Part shown: piece after piece, positions 1 through 7,447 of the stretch
Position numbering within the stretch: the stretch's first letter is position 1
Layout: the number at the start of each line of letters is the position of its first letter
Assembly: GCA_964475595.1 (NCBI GenBank)
Contig: CAYYXG010000013.1
Location: forward strand, 11,495-75,494
DNA from: RGEC01 sp964475595
Lineage (GTDB): Bacteria > Bacteroidota > Bacteroidia > NS11-12g > UBA955
Direction of reading: 5' to 3'
Length of the DNA: 64,000 bases
Translations under genes and position numbers: made by a program
Notes under the pieces: generated by a model
What the model was told of the DNA's origin: nothing
The model's database searches: none
The model's input: only the letters and a program-made list of their open reading frames with translations

Positions 1-1287
1 ATAAGTTGTAACCGTACCCTGATAATTTACCGTTGTAGCTACTTGTTCACATACGTTTCCGGTCATATCCATAATACCATAAAATGACGCACCTGCCTGT
101 GTTCTCGTGGTTGATGATGTTGCAAAACTGCCTGCTCTCAGTGGGCTTGACCCCGAATTTGTTGTAATGCCCAATGCAGTATTGGCACCAGATACAGCAC
201 TCACCTCATTGGTTAAACCGGAATTGGTTATAGTCGTAATATGACTAGTATATGTGGTCGTTCCCCAGGCAAACTCATCCGTTACCACGGTTGCTGTTCC
301 TCTACAGGCCTTTTCAAATTCAAATTCGGTCATCACCCGTAATCCCGACCAATCAAGATAGGCAGCCACATCTGGCCAATAAACCCCATTCATGGGTACA
401 AATGGCAAAGTTGTGGAATAAACACCGGCCGATGAGGATATCCCATTTCTGCTCATTGCCGTTGTAGGCATGTTGGCCTGCTGGGCACTGGTCAAAGAAT
501 TTAAATAATCTACCCAGTGTTGCTGAGATGCCTCATATTTCATGCAATAAAAACCCGCATACCCTTTTGGGAAAGCGGCAGGGATGGTAAGTAAATTGTT
601 GGTTGTCGATTCAGGATGAATGAGCTGCCCGGCGCTCCCTCCGGTACCCGAGGATGAAATTGAATTTTCCGAGGTAATTTCATAGCTGGTATTAGGAGAG
701 CCCATTTTATAAAATGGACGATTGATATTGGAAGTACTTCCATTATTCCCGACACTGAAAGTTCCATCCGGCACATACACCATTTCGATGGCATACACAT
801 CCACATCAATGATGTCGTTGTCGCCAACTCCATTGTCGCGATAAAACCACTTTAAACGAATATCCTGGGCGGTGAAGGTGCCGGTTCCATTGGCACTCCG
901 GTAAATAAAAGCACCCACAGCCGGGTTGGTGGTGGCGTTGTGGGCAGAACCTTCATTAACCAACCCCACCTGCACGGAATAAGAAGTAGTGGGGGTGGTG
1001 GGGCTGGTATTGTGCCCGCTGGGGGCCAGATACACGTGGTTCCAGGTGCTACCGCCCACGGTGCGGTATTTAATGAATATCCAGGCCGCATCCCAGTTGT
1101 TGGGGGAAGCTGAAGTACGCCAGGAATTTTCCCAGGTTAAATCAAATTCTATGTAGGTGAAGTTGGCGGCGTTGTTTACCCCGGCAGATACATTCTGCCC
1201 TGCCAGGGTTACGTTGCTTACGGAAATGTTATTGGCGCGAACAACACCCACCGTAAAGATTAAAGCCATTAAAAAGTAATTACGCAT
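1..1287 (-). CDS. Secreted formylglycine-generating-enzyme (SUMF1)-like protein, 3' end cut off by window edge
   Basis: The frame is open for 429 codons from an ATG at 1287 to the window edge, so the C-terminus is missing. Residues 1-17 form a short signal peptide ending near VVRA-N. The first ~160 residues are a beta-rich region. From about residue 165 the sequence follows the FGE-sulfatase/SUMF1 fold: a YVPDGTFSVG opening, YEASQQHWVDYLN, a VYWPDVAAYLDWSGLRVMTE segment, FEKACRG, and YGIMDMTGNVCE at the truncated end. Family members include true formylglycine-generating enzymes and many non-catalytic or ligand-binding secreted proteins. The catalytic cysteine region lies beyond the edge, so activity cannot be judged. 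It is probably extracellular cargo; a T9SS tail would also lie outside the window. Confidence 0.85.
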   Translation of the reverse strand, partial: MRNYFLMALIFTVGVVRANNISVSNVTLAGQNVSAGVNNAANFTYIEFDLTWENSWRTSASPNNWDAAWIFIKYRTVGGSTWNHVYLAPSGHNTSPTTPTTSYSVQVGLVNEGSAHNATTNPAVGAFIYRSANGTGTFTAQDIRLKWFYRDNGVGDNDIIDVDVYAIEMVYVPDGTFSVGNNGSTSNINRPFYKMGSPNTSYEITSENSISSSGTGGSAGQLIHPESTTNNLLTIPAAFPKGYAGFYCMKYEASQQHWVDYLNSLTSAQQANMPTTAMSRNGISSSAGVYSTTLPFVPMNGVYWPDVAAYLDWSGLRVMTEFEFEKACRGTATVVTDEFAWGTTTYTSHITTITNSGLTNEVSAVSGANTALGITTNSGSSPLRAGSFATSSTTRTQAGASFYGIMDMTGNVCEQVATTVNYQGTVTTY

Positions 1288-1319
1288 AGCACATTGAGTT
1301 TATGTTAAGAATTAATGTG

Positions 1320-1327
1320 CAAATATA
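1320..1327 (-). promoter_or_regulatory. Bacteroidota -7 box (TATATTTG) upstream of the FGE-like gene
   Basis: On the minus strand the box TATATTTG matches TAnnTTTG. A TTG about 22 nt further upstream can serve as the -33 element. The leader to the ATG at 1287 would be about 30 nt. The 200-nt gap 1288-1487 holds nothing else recognisable. Confidence 0.5.
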
Positions 1328-1487
1328 ATACACTTTTGTCAACAAATATCAATTTTTTAGCGTTTGTCTATTTTTTTAATCATATTGTTGTCTTTTTAAC
1401 ACTTTTAATAAAATCAAGACAACCCACCTCCACCCTTGAATACTTTGGCGCAAAAGCCGACAACTTGGGTTTATTATATTCTACAAA

Positions 1488-2666
1488 TTACCTTCCCATG
1501 GTTTGAGATCTATAGGTGCTTCCAAAATCTCCGTTTATGTGTTGTTTTTGGTGTACAAACGCCATAAAGGAAAGGGTAAAAGCCAATTGCAGTAACACCC
1601 ATAACCTTAACACAGACAGCCCTTTAATGGTTGTTTTTTGCAAAAACGAGGCCATACCTATGCTGCAAAACGGAAGTGCCCCAATCATGTAATGAGACCG
1701 AACCGGAATGGCAGAAAAGGTCATTAACACACCCGGCAAAACAACAAACGCAACCAACAAAAAGTTAATTTCATTTTCATGGGCCGCTTTTTGGAAAATG
1801 GCAATTATTCCGTTTTTGATGGCTATGGCCGTGCAAACCATCAACCCCAACCCAAGAATTAACCCTACAGATAACCCGCTAGGAAACGCCGAAAATGTGG
1901 ATAACTCTCCCGCAGCAGCATAGTGGATGTTAAATCCGGGAGTGTCTGTCAATACCCTCAACCAAAACTCCAACTTAAGGATATTGCCCCAATGAGAGAT
2001 CCCCCCACCGTGCTGCAGCACCGCTTGCAGCCATGGAATTCCGGGCAGAAATCCAACAATTCCGCCACAAAGCAGCCAAAACCCTTGTTTGGGGTTAATT
2101 TTCTTAAAAACCAACAGCGCCAGCAACCAACCTCCGGCATAGAAAAACCCACTCAGGTGCAATTGGCCGGCAAATGCGCACACCACCCCACCCAAAAACA
2201 GCAGGGTTGCTTTGTGCCTGTTCAAGTACACCCACCAAAGCGTGGCAATAAAAACAGGCAGCAAATCCTGGGCCCATATTTTTCGGGCAAAGAGCACCGG
2301 CATCACAGAAACGGCATAGGCCGCGAGCCCCCAATACAAGCGTGTACGCACCGGTTCCTCATATCGGCTGGCGCAGTATAGCATCAGCCACAAGGCCAAT
2401 GAATTGAGCCACTGCACACCCATGCCCATAAACAGTGGCGTGGGGTGAACGCCATACAGTAACGCAAAAGGCCAGATACTGAAGCCGGCATTGGGCAACC
2501 CCGCCCCGGAAGGCATCCCCATAAAAGGCAAACCCAGATTCCAGGCCTCACCGGCAAGGCGAAACATTTCCTGTTCATCAAATTTCCATTCCATATCAGC
2601 AGGCCAAAGGCAGCGCAACACCGTGCCGACAATAGCGATGGCAATAGGAAATCTCTTCTGTTTCAC
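1488..2666 (-). CDS. Polytopic membrane glycosyltransferase-like protein (GT39/ArnT-like)
   Basis: A hydrophobic protein of about 392 residues with around ten predicted membrane segments. Just after the first helix is an acidic WKFDEQEM motif, the position of the catalytic acidic pair in GT-C transferases that use polyprenyl-phosphate sugars. Such enzymes add sugars to lipids or proteins at the periplasmic face. The frame stays open to an ATG at 2765 (425 residues), but that start would lie 9 nt from the divergent coaX and inside its promoter. A GTG at 2666 gives a normal N-terminus (VKQKRFPIAIAIVG leading into helix 1) and follows a TACTTCG box, so it is preferred. Substrate is unknown. No partner genes are adjacent. 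Confidence 0.6.
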   Translation of the reverse strand: MKQKRFPIAIAIVGTVLRCLWPADMEWKFDEQEMFRLAGEAWNLGLPFMGMPSGAGLPNAGFSIWPFALLYGVHPTPLFMGMGVQWLNSLALWLMLYCASRYEEPVRTRLYWGLAAYAVSVMPVLFARKIWAQDLLPVFIATLWWVYLNRHKATLLFLGGVVCAFAGQLHLSGFFYAGGWLLALLVFKKINPKQGFWLLCGGIVGFLPGIPWLQAVLQHGGGISHWGNILKLEFWLRVLTDTPGFNIHYAAAGELSTFSAFPSGLSVGLILGLGLMVCTAIAIKNGIIAIFQKAAHENEINFLLVAFVVLPGVLMTFSAIPVRSHYMIGALPFCSIGMASFLQKTTIKGLSVLRLWVLLQLAFTLSFMAFVHQKQHINGDFGSTYRSQTMGR

Positions 2667-2742
2667 CAACCGCGATATTACGAAGTAAAACGGGCAAAAA
2701 CCCCGGTTTGCAAAAAATCGGAGCAACAAACACGCACTGTCG

Positions 2743-2750
2743 TAACTTTG
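2743..2750 (+). promoter_or_regulatory. -7 box (TAACTTTG) for coaX
   Basis: TAACTTTG matches TAnnTTTG and lies 24 nt before the coaX ATG at 2775. No good -33 TTG is seen at the usual spacing. Confidence 0.5.
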
Positions 2751-2774
2751 AAGCAGCATTCCCATTTACCCTAG

Positions 2775-3464
2775 ATGTATCTGACCTTGGATATTGGCAA
2801 TACCCGAAGCAAATTTGCCCGGTTTGATGCCGCAGGTCGGTTGCTGGATAGCGGATTTTGGGAAACCGCCCTCAGCGGCTCTGACTACAAAGCTGTTTGC
2901 ATTGCCAATGTAACAAAAAAAGAACTTCCATTGGAGGAGCTAAACGCCCCGGTCGTTTATATGTCTTCACAGGTAAACCTTCCATTTACCTTGGGCTACC
3001 AAACCCCGGAAAAGCTGGGTGCCGACAGACTGGCCGCGGCAGTGGGTACTGCTTATTTTAACCGGAACGGGATTTCGATGGTGGTAGATGCCGGCACCTG
3101 TTTAAAATTCGAGTATATAAACAAAACCCAACATGAGGGTGGCAGCATATCTCCCGGCCTGATGATGCGGTACAAGGCACTCGCAACCTTCACGGATCGT
3201 TTGCCTGAAATTGCCCACCGCCCTTTTGTTCCGGAAATTGGAGACAACACAGAAACATCCATCCTAAGCGGGGTGCAGCAGGGTTTTTTGTTGGAAGTAG
3301 AAGGTCGTGTTAATCAGTTTTTAGCCACAAACCCGGGAGGTCAAGTGTTTCTCACGGGTGGAGATTCCCCTTTTTTGGCAGAACGCCTCAAAACAAAGAT
3401 ATTTGCAGAGCCCTTGTTGCTACATTACGGATTATATCACACCCTTCGCCTGAATGGATATTAA
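2775..3464 (+). CDS. coaX: Type III pantothenate kinase
   Basis: Phosphorylates pantothenate in the first committed step of CoA synthesis in the cytoplasm. The type III (CoaX, ASKHA-fold) signature is complete: DIGNTR at residues 6-11 (phosphate loop), GADRLAA at 82-88, VVDAGTC at 103-109, and a TGGDS segment near the C-terminus. The length of 229 residues is slightly short but normal for Bacteroidota. The stop overlaps the next gene by 11 nt, so coaX heads an operon with the outer-membrane protein, lptC and a small membrane protein. panC and coaE, also CoA-pathway genes, are elsewhere in the window. Confidence 0.95.
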   Translation: MYLTLDIGNTRSKFARFDAAGRLLDSGFWETALSGSDYKAVCIANVTKKELPLEELNAPVVYMSSQVNLPFTLGYQTPEKLGADRLAAAVGTAYFNRNGISMVVDAGTCLKFEYINKTQHEGGSISPGLMMRYKALATFTDRLPEIAHRPFVPEIGDNTETSILSGVQQGFLLEVEGRVNQFLATNPGGQVFLTGGDSPFLAERLKTKIFAEPLLLHYGLYHTLRLNGY

Positions 3465-4833
3465 AAAAGTTGTTTTTTTATTGGCCCTTGGGGTTACGGT
3501 TTGCTTGAACGCTCAAACTTCAGGTCAAAACTACACCCTTTCCCCGTATAGTAACTTCGGCCTGGGTGAGCTCATTCAGCCCAATTTTGTGCAGGCAGGT
3601 GCAGCCAGTCAAACCTATAACGGTGCTTACAGCTATAGTTTGCTAAACCCGGCCACTTTGGGCAATTTGCGCTATGCCACCCTGGATTTCGGGATGAATG
3701 GTCGCTTTGGAAGGATTCAATCGGGCAATGAAACTCAGTCTTTCAACGGGGGCTCTTTCAGCTACATTAGCATGGCGTTCAACAATTACCGTACAGAGAA
3801 ACGGAGGCCTTACGAAACTCAAGTTAATGGTAAAACGGTAAAAAAATATAAAACCATTCCGTTTGCATGGAATACCGGCATTGCCCTTTATCCATCCACC
3901 AGCATGGGTTATAATTATTCGTTCGAAAGTGCCGAACCTTTCAAAAACCGAACGTCTCATGTAGGAAGTGGCGGGGTTAATGTGCTGGAGTTGGCACAAT
4001 CTGTTAAACTTGGAAGGGTTGTTCAATTGGGATATTCCGGAGGGTATATGTTTGGGCAATTAAAAGACAATGCGGTGTTTAGCTTCCCTGACACTATAGG
4101 ACTACAGTTTGTGGAAGACGAACGCGTGGTGGATATAAAAGGCATACAACACCGTGTTGGCATGCTTTTAACCTTGGAAAAAGACAGCGCTGCCCATTCG
4201 CTGGGGTTTAGCTATGGGTTTCACACCGGGATGCAAGCCAATAGGTTTCGCACAGCCAGAACATTGGAACTGGTTAGCAGTGGTAGCGTAAGCCGCTTGC
4301 TGGTAGTAGATACAGTTTTGGATGAGCAGTCGGGTAAACAACCCTTTACCATGCCGGCTTCATTCGGTGTGGGTTACCAGTTCCGTTTTCGCCGTTCCAT
4401 GAGCGTGGCAATAGACTACCGAAAAACATTGTGGGGTAATTATTCTGCGTTCTTTAATCCGGGAGGAACCTTGGCCCACCGGAGTGATTATGGTCTTTCG
4501 CTGACCTTAAACCCTATGGATGAAAAAACACCCGGCAAAAAAAGAATGAGGCCGCCCGTAAGGATGGGTGTTGCTATGGCAGAAACACAAAACGTACTTA
4601 CATCCGCAGGAACTCCATACACAGTAGGAGAACAGCGGGCTTTCATTGGTTTTGGCATACCGCTTTCCCGTCGGTATTACGACAATAGAAGTTTGAGAAG
4701 CATTGTGCATTTGCAGGCAGATTACATCACCCGTGGAAAATCCACCGCTGGTTTGGCCCGAGAGGAATATCTGGTTTTTTCACTCAGTATGAACCTGGGG
4801 GATATTTGGTTCCAACGCCGTAAATTTGACTAA
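3454..4833 (+). CDS. Outer-membrane beta-barrel protein of unknown function
   Basis: 459 residues with a signal peptide ending at VCLNAQ-T (about residue 21). The mature protein is rich in alternating aromatic and polar strands and starts with YTLSPYSNFGLGE, a pattern often seen in Bacteroidota outer-membrane barrels related to the FadL/OMPP1 type. No catalytic motif is visible. It overlaps coaX by 11 nt and lptC by 1 nt (TAATG), so translation is probably coupled. The position directly before lptC suggests an envelope role, but its substrate or partner cannot be told from sequence. Confidence 0.75.
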   Translation: MDIKKVVFLLALGVTVCLNAQTSGQNYTLSPYSNFGLGELIQPNFVQAGAASQTYNGAYSYSLLNPATLGNLRYATLDFGMNGRFGRIQSGNETQSFNGGSFSYISMAFNNYRTEKRRPYETQVNGKTVKKYKTIPFAWNTGIALYPSTSMGYNYSFESAEPFKNRTSHVGSGGVNVLELAQSVKLGRVVQLGYSGGYMFGQLKDNAVFSFPDTIGLQFVEDERVVDIKGIQHRVGMLLTLEKDSAAHSLGFSYGFHTGMQANRFRTARTLELVSSGSVSRLLVVDTVLDEQSGKQPFTMPASFGVGYQFRFRRSMSVAIDYRKTLWGNYSAFFNPGGTLAHRSDYGLSLTLNPMDEKTPGKKRMRPPVRMGVAMAETQNVLTSAGTPYTVGEQRAFIGFGIPLSRRYYDNRSLRSIVHLQADYITRGKSTAGLAREEYLVFSLSMNLGDIWFQRRKFD

Positions 4834-5429
4834 TGCGCATTGTTTGGGGTTTGAGTCTGTTTTTGGTTTGGAGTGCCTGCTCTGAAAAGCCGGGCGGGAG
4901 TTACAGAAGCAAAAAAACCGATAGCATAGCCACCCGCGAAACGGCAGAAAACGTCACCATTGAATATACAGATTCCGGGATTTTAAAGGCCATAGTGGAG
5001 AGCCCTGAGATGATTGGGGTAAAAAATGTTCGCAATCCATACATAGAAATGCCCAAGGGCATTCGGGCCGAATTTTTGGATGTGAACGGCAATACAGAAA
5101 GTTATTTGCTCAGTGAATATGGCATTTCCTACACCGAACAAAAACGCATGGTGGTGAGAAGAAACGTGCGGGTGCTAAACATGAAGTGCGAGAAGCTGGA
5201 AACGGAGGAATTGATATGGGATCAGCAAAAAGGCCGAATCTACACCGATAAATTTGTAAAAATCACCACTCCTGATCAGATTATCACCGGAGAAGGCATG
5301 GAAAGTGACCAGACTTTTTCTGACTGGGAAATTTTGAACGTTAACGGAACCATAAACCGAAAAAAGAATGATACGCTACCATGTAATGAGTCTCTTGTGC
5401 CTCGCCGTAGCCGCCGTAGCCGCCATTGA
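4833..5429 (+). CDS. lptC: LPS export protein LptC (lipoprotein)
   Basis: LptC is the inner-membrane-anchored periplasmic bridge that passes lipopolysaccharide from LptFG to LptA. The N-terminus has a lipobox, WSACSEK, with Cys near residue 16, so this version is a lipoprotein instead of the single-helix form of Enterobacteria. The body matches the family: an N-terminal IEYTDSGILKAIVESP strand region, then repeated strands including YLLSEYGISYTEQKR and ELIWDQQKGRIYTDKFVKI. Length (198) is normal. It starts 1 nt inside the preceding gene, and its last 62 nt overlap the following small gene in another frame. Confidence 0.88.
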   Translation: MRIVWGLSLFLVWSACSEKPGGSYRSKKTDSIATRETAENVTIEYTDSGILKAIVESPEMIGVKNVRNPYIEMPKGIRAEFLDVNGNTESYLLSEYGISYTEQKRMVVRRNVRVLNMKCEKLETEELIWDQQKGRIYTDKFVKITTPDQIITGEGMESDQTFSDWEILNVNGTINRKKNDTLPCNESLVPRRSRRSRH

Positions 5430-5586
5430 GGCGCTTGCCGGATTTACGGTGGATGCAGCCCGCCAGAAAATGGTGTGGTACACCAATGTGCCCGCATGGG
5501 TTATGGCCGGCTTGTTTGTGGGGTGTATTGTGATGTATTACAGATTGCGACGCAAACGCAAAGAAGATGTTATGGGTAGAAAATAA
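5368..5586 (+). CDS. Small membrane protein with two hydrophobic segments
   Basis: Up to 72 residues, with a first hydrophobic segment (LLCLAVAAVAAIEALAG) and a second (WVMAGLFVGCIVMYY) followed by a strongly basic tail RLRRKRKE, predicting a hairpin with the tail in the cytoplasm. The start at 5368 lies 62 nt inside lptC; an internal ATG at 5386 is equally possible. It ends directly against the convergent TPR gene with no gap. Function is not recognised. Position at the end of the coaX-lptC operon suggests an envelope role. Confidence 0.6.
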   Translation: MIRYHVMSLLCLAVAAVAAIEALAGFTVDAARQKMVWYTNVPAWVMAGLFVGCIVMYYRLRRKRKEDVMGRK

Positions 5587-7407
5587 TTAAGAACCCAACT
5601 TATCGCCCCTAAGCTTGCGGAAGCGCGCCCTTGCGTCGGGAACAAAGAAACTGCCCGGAAAATCCAGCACAATTTTTTCGTAGGCCTTTCGGGCTTTTTC
5701 AAGGTCTTTCAGCTTGTATTCATAGAGCAACCCCAACCGATACCACCCATTATCCGCCAAAATATCGTGCCCGAAAGCCACCACAAGCGTGTTATAGAGT
5801 TCCGCCGCTTCCTCAAAGCGGTATTGCTTTTCTCTTATGAGCGCTTTTTGCAGCAAAATATCATCCGATAAAGAATGCCCGGGATATAATTTTGGGATGC
5901 TGTCCATCTCATGCTCCGCTTCCTCCAATTTGTTTTGCGCCAACAATAATTCTGCGCGGCTAAACCGTTCAAGGGCGTCATAGTTGCTGTCTAGACCCAG
6001 GTTCTCGGTAATGGTGAGAGCCAGGCGTATGGCATTATTGGAAATCAGTTGCGTGGTGGCACCTTTCAGCACATCCAGCTGCAACATGGCCCAGTCGTAA
6101 TCTCCGCGGTAATAACTTAGCCGGGCCCTTCTGTATTTGGCTTCCTGGCCCAGTGGATCTTCAGGATAGTCTTTTTCTACCTGAGCAAACAATAGTTCGC
6201 TGCTCCACACATCGCCACCGGCTATGTAGGCCTCACCCAGTGCCAGTTTGGCTTCAGCACGATATTTCTGAGATATGCCGGGGGATTGATAAAACTTCTC
6301 GAGCAATTCAATGGCATTACTCGGGGTGTGTTTAAACTGGGTATATACATCAGATAATCGGGAGGTAATTCTCCAGGTTCCGTTGTTGTAGCCGTTTTCT
6401 GCCAAATACTGTAACATTTCTGTTTCCAGTGACAGCCATGTTTCGAGGGCGGGTTTTGCTTCGGTATTCAACTGCTGAAAACGGGTTTCCAACAATCCTG
6501 AAACCGCGGCATAATAGTGTTCGCCGGTAACGCCGAGGGTTTTTACGTACTCATAGCAACGCGTTGCGACAGACCAGGCCTCGTTGCTTACACAAAGGTC
6601 ACCCAGCTCAATCAGGCGAACCCCTTTTTCCTTCAGCCGCTTATCAAGGGCTTTGGTCTGCATGAATGCCGACTCCCAGTCTTTGGTTTTAATGAAGGTC
6701 CATTTTAGCAGATCGTTCAACTCATAATTGTCCGGTGATTTTTGCAATTTTCGCAACAAGATTGTTCGCAATATTGCAAAATCTGCGCTATCGGTCACAT
6801 TCATTTCAAACAGTTGCTTGCTTTGCTCATAGGCATATCCGGCGGTTAGCACCATCTGCACATATTTTTCCAGCCCTTTGGTTTTGTTGCCGGTTTCCAT
6901 GTACATCTGCGCGAGGCGTGTTGAAAAATCAGAAGCAAAACCAAACTTTTCTTCTCCCTGCTCGAACGCGTAAATTGCCCAGTTATACTTGGCTCTGCGT
7001 CTAAAGGCATCGGCAATTTCATAGTATTGCTGCATGGAAAAATCGGGGTTGTCCGCGATTTTTTTATACAATTTTTCTGCCTCCGGTACATCGCCTCTGT
7101 TTTCCAGCAAATAGGCCTCATCCACTCGATACTGCAGCACCTGCGGATACTTTTTTTTGCGCCGGCTAACCAGTTTTTCCGCTTTTTCGCGTTGCTTGCT
7201 CATCAGCAAGGCGGTTAAATATGCGTCGTAATAATTAAACTCACTGGGGTTTTTGTTGCTTAAATCCTCATATAATGCGGCGGCTTTTTCATACTCTTTA
7301 TTTTGCATGTATTGCCGCGCCAATAAATCATTGGAGGGTTGCGCTGTTAGGAAAGTAGCGAATAGCAATCCAAACAGAATAGAAAAGCTTTTTATCACAC
7401 CCGCCAT
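5587..7407 (-). CDS. Secreted or periplasmic TPR-repeat protein
   Basis: 606 residues. The signal peptide runs through SFSILFGLLFATFLTAQ-P. The rest is helical tetratricopeptide repeats throughout, for example YEKAAALYEDLSNKNPSE near the N-terminus and LEKARKAYEKIVLDFPGS near the C-terminus, with the conserved A/G/P pattern. The last repeats resemble YbgF/BamD-like outer-membrane assembly adaptors, but no specific family can be assigned. It is followed by 40 nt and the stop of polA upstream on the same strand. Its stop is back-to-back with the convergent small membrane protein gene. Confidence 0.8.
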   Translation of the reverse strand: MAGVIKSFSILFGLLFATFLTAQPSNDLLARQYMQNKEYEKAAALYEDLSNKNPSEFNYYDAYLTALLMSKQREKAEKLVSRRKKKYPQVLQYRVDEAYLLENRGDVPEAEKLYKKIADNPDFSMQQYYEIADAFRRRAKYNWAIYAFEQGEEKFGFASDFSTRLAQMYMETGNKTKGLEKYVQMVLTAGYAYEQSKQLFEMNVTDSADFAILRTILLRKLQKSPDNYELNDLLKWTFIKTKDWESAFMQTKALDKRLKEKGVRLIELGDLCVSNEAWSVATRCYEYVKTLGVTGEHYYAAVSGLLETRFQQLNTEAKPALETWLSLETEMLQYLAENGYNNGTWRITSRLSDVYTQFKHTPSNAIELLEKFYQSPGISQKYRAEAKLALGEAYIAGGDVWSSELLFAQVEKDYPEDPLGQEAKYRRARLSYYRGDYDWAMLQLDVLKGATTQLISNNAIRLALTITENLGLDSNYDALERFSRAELLLAQNKLEEAEHEMDSIPKLYPGHSLSDDILLQKALIREKQYRFEEAAELYNTLVVAFGHDILADNGWYRLGLLYEYKLKDLEKARKAYEKIVLDFPGSFFVPDARARFRKLRGDKLGS

Positions 7408-7447
7408 TTTTATAATAGATAACGAAATTCTTTGATTTTTGTTGGAA

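Noticed and set aside
1923..2381. 152-codon plus-strand frame
   Set aside because: Antisense shadow of the membrane glycosyltransferase; proline- and glutamine-rich with no domain.
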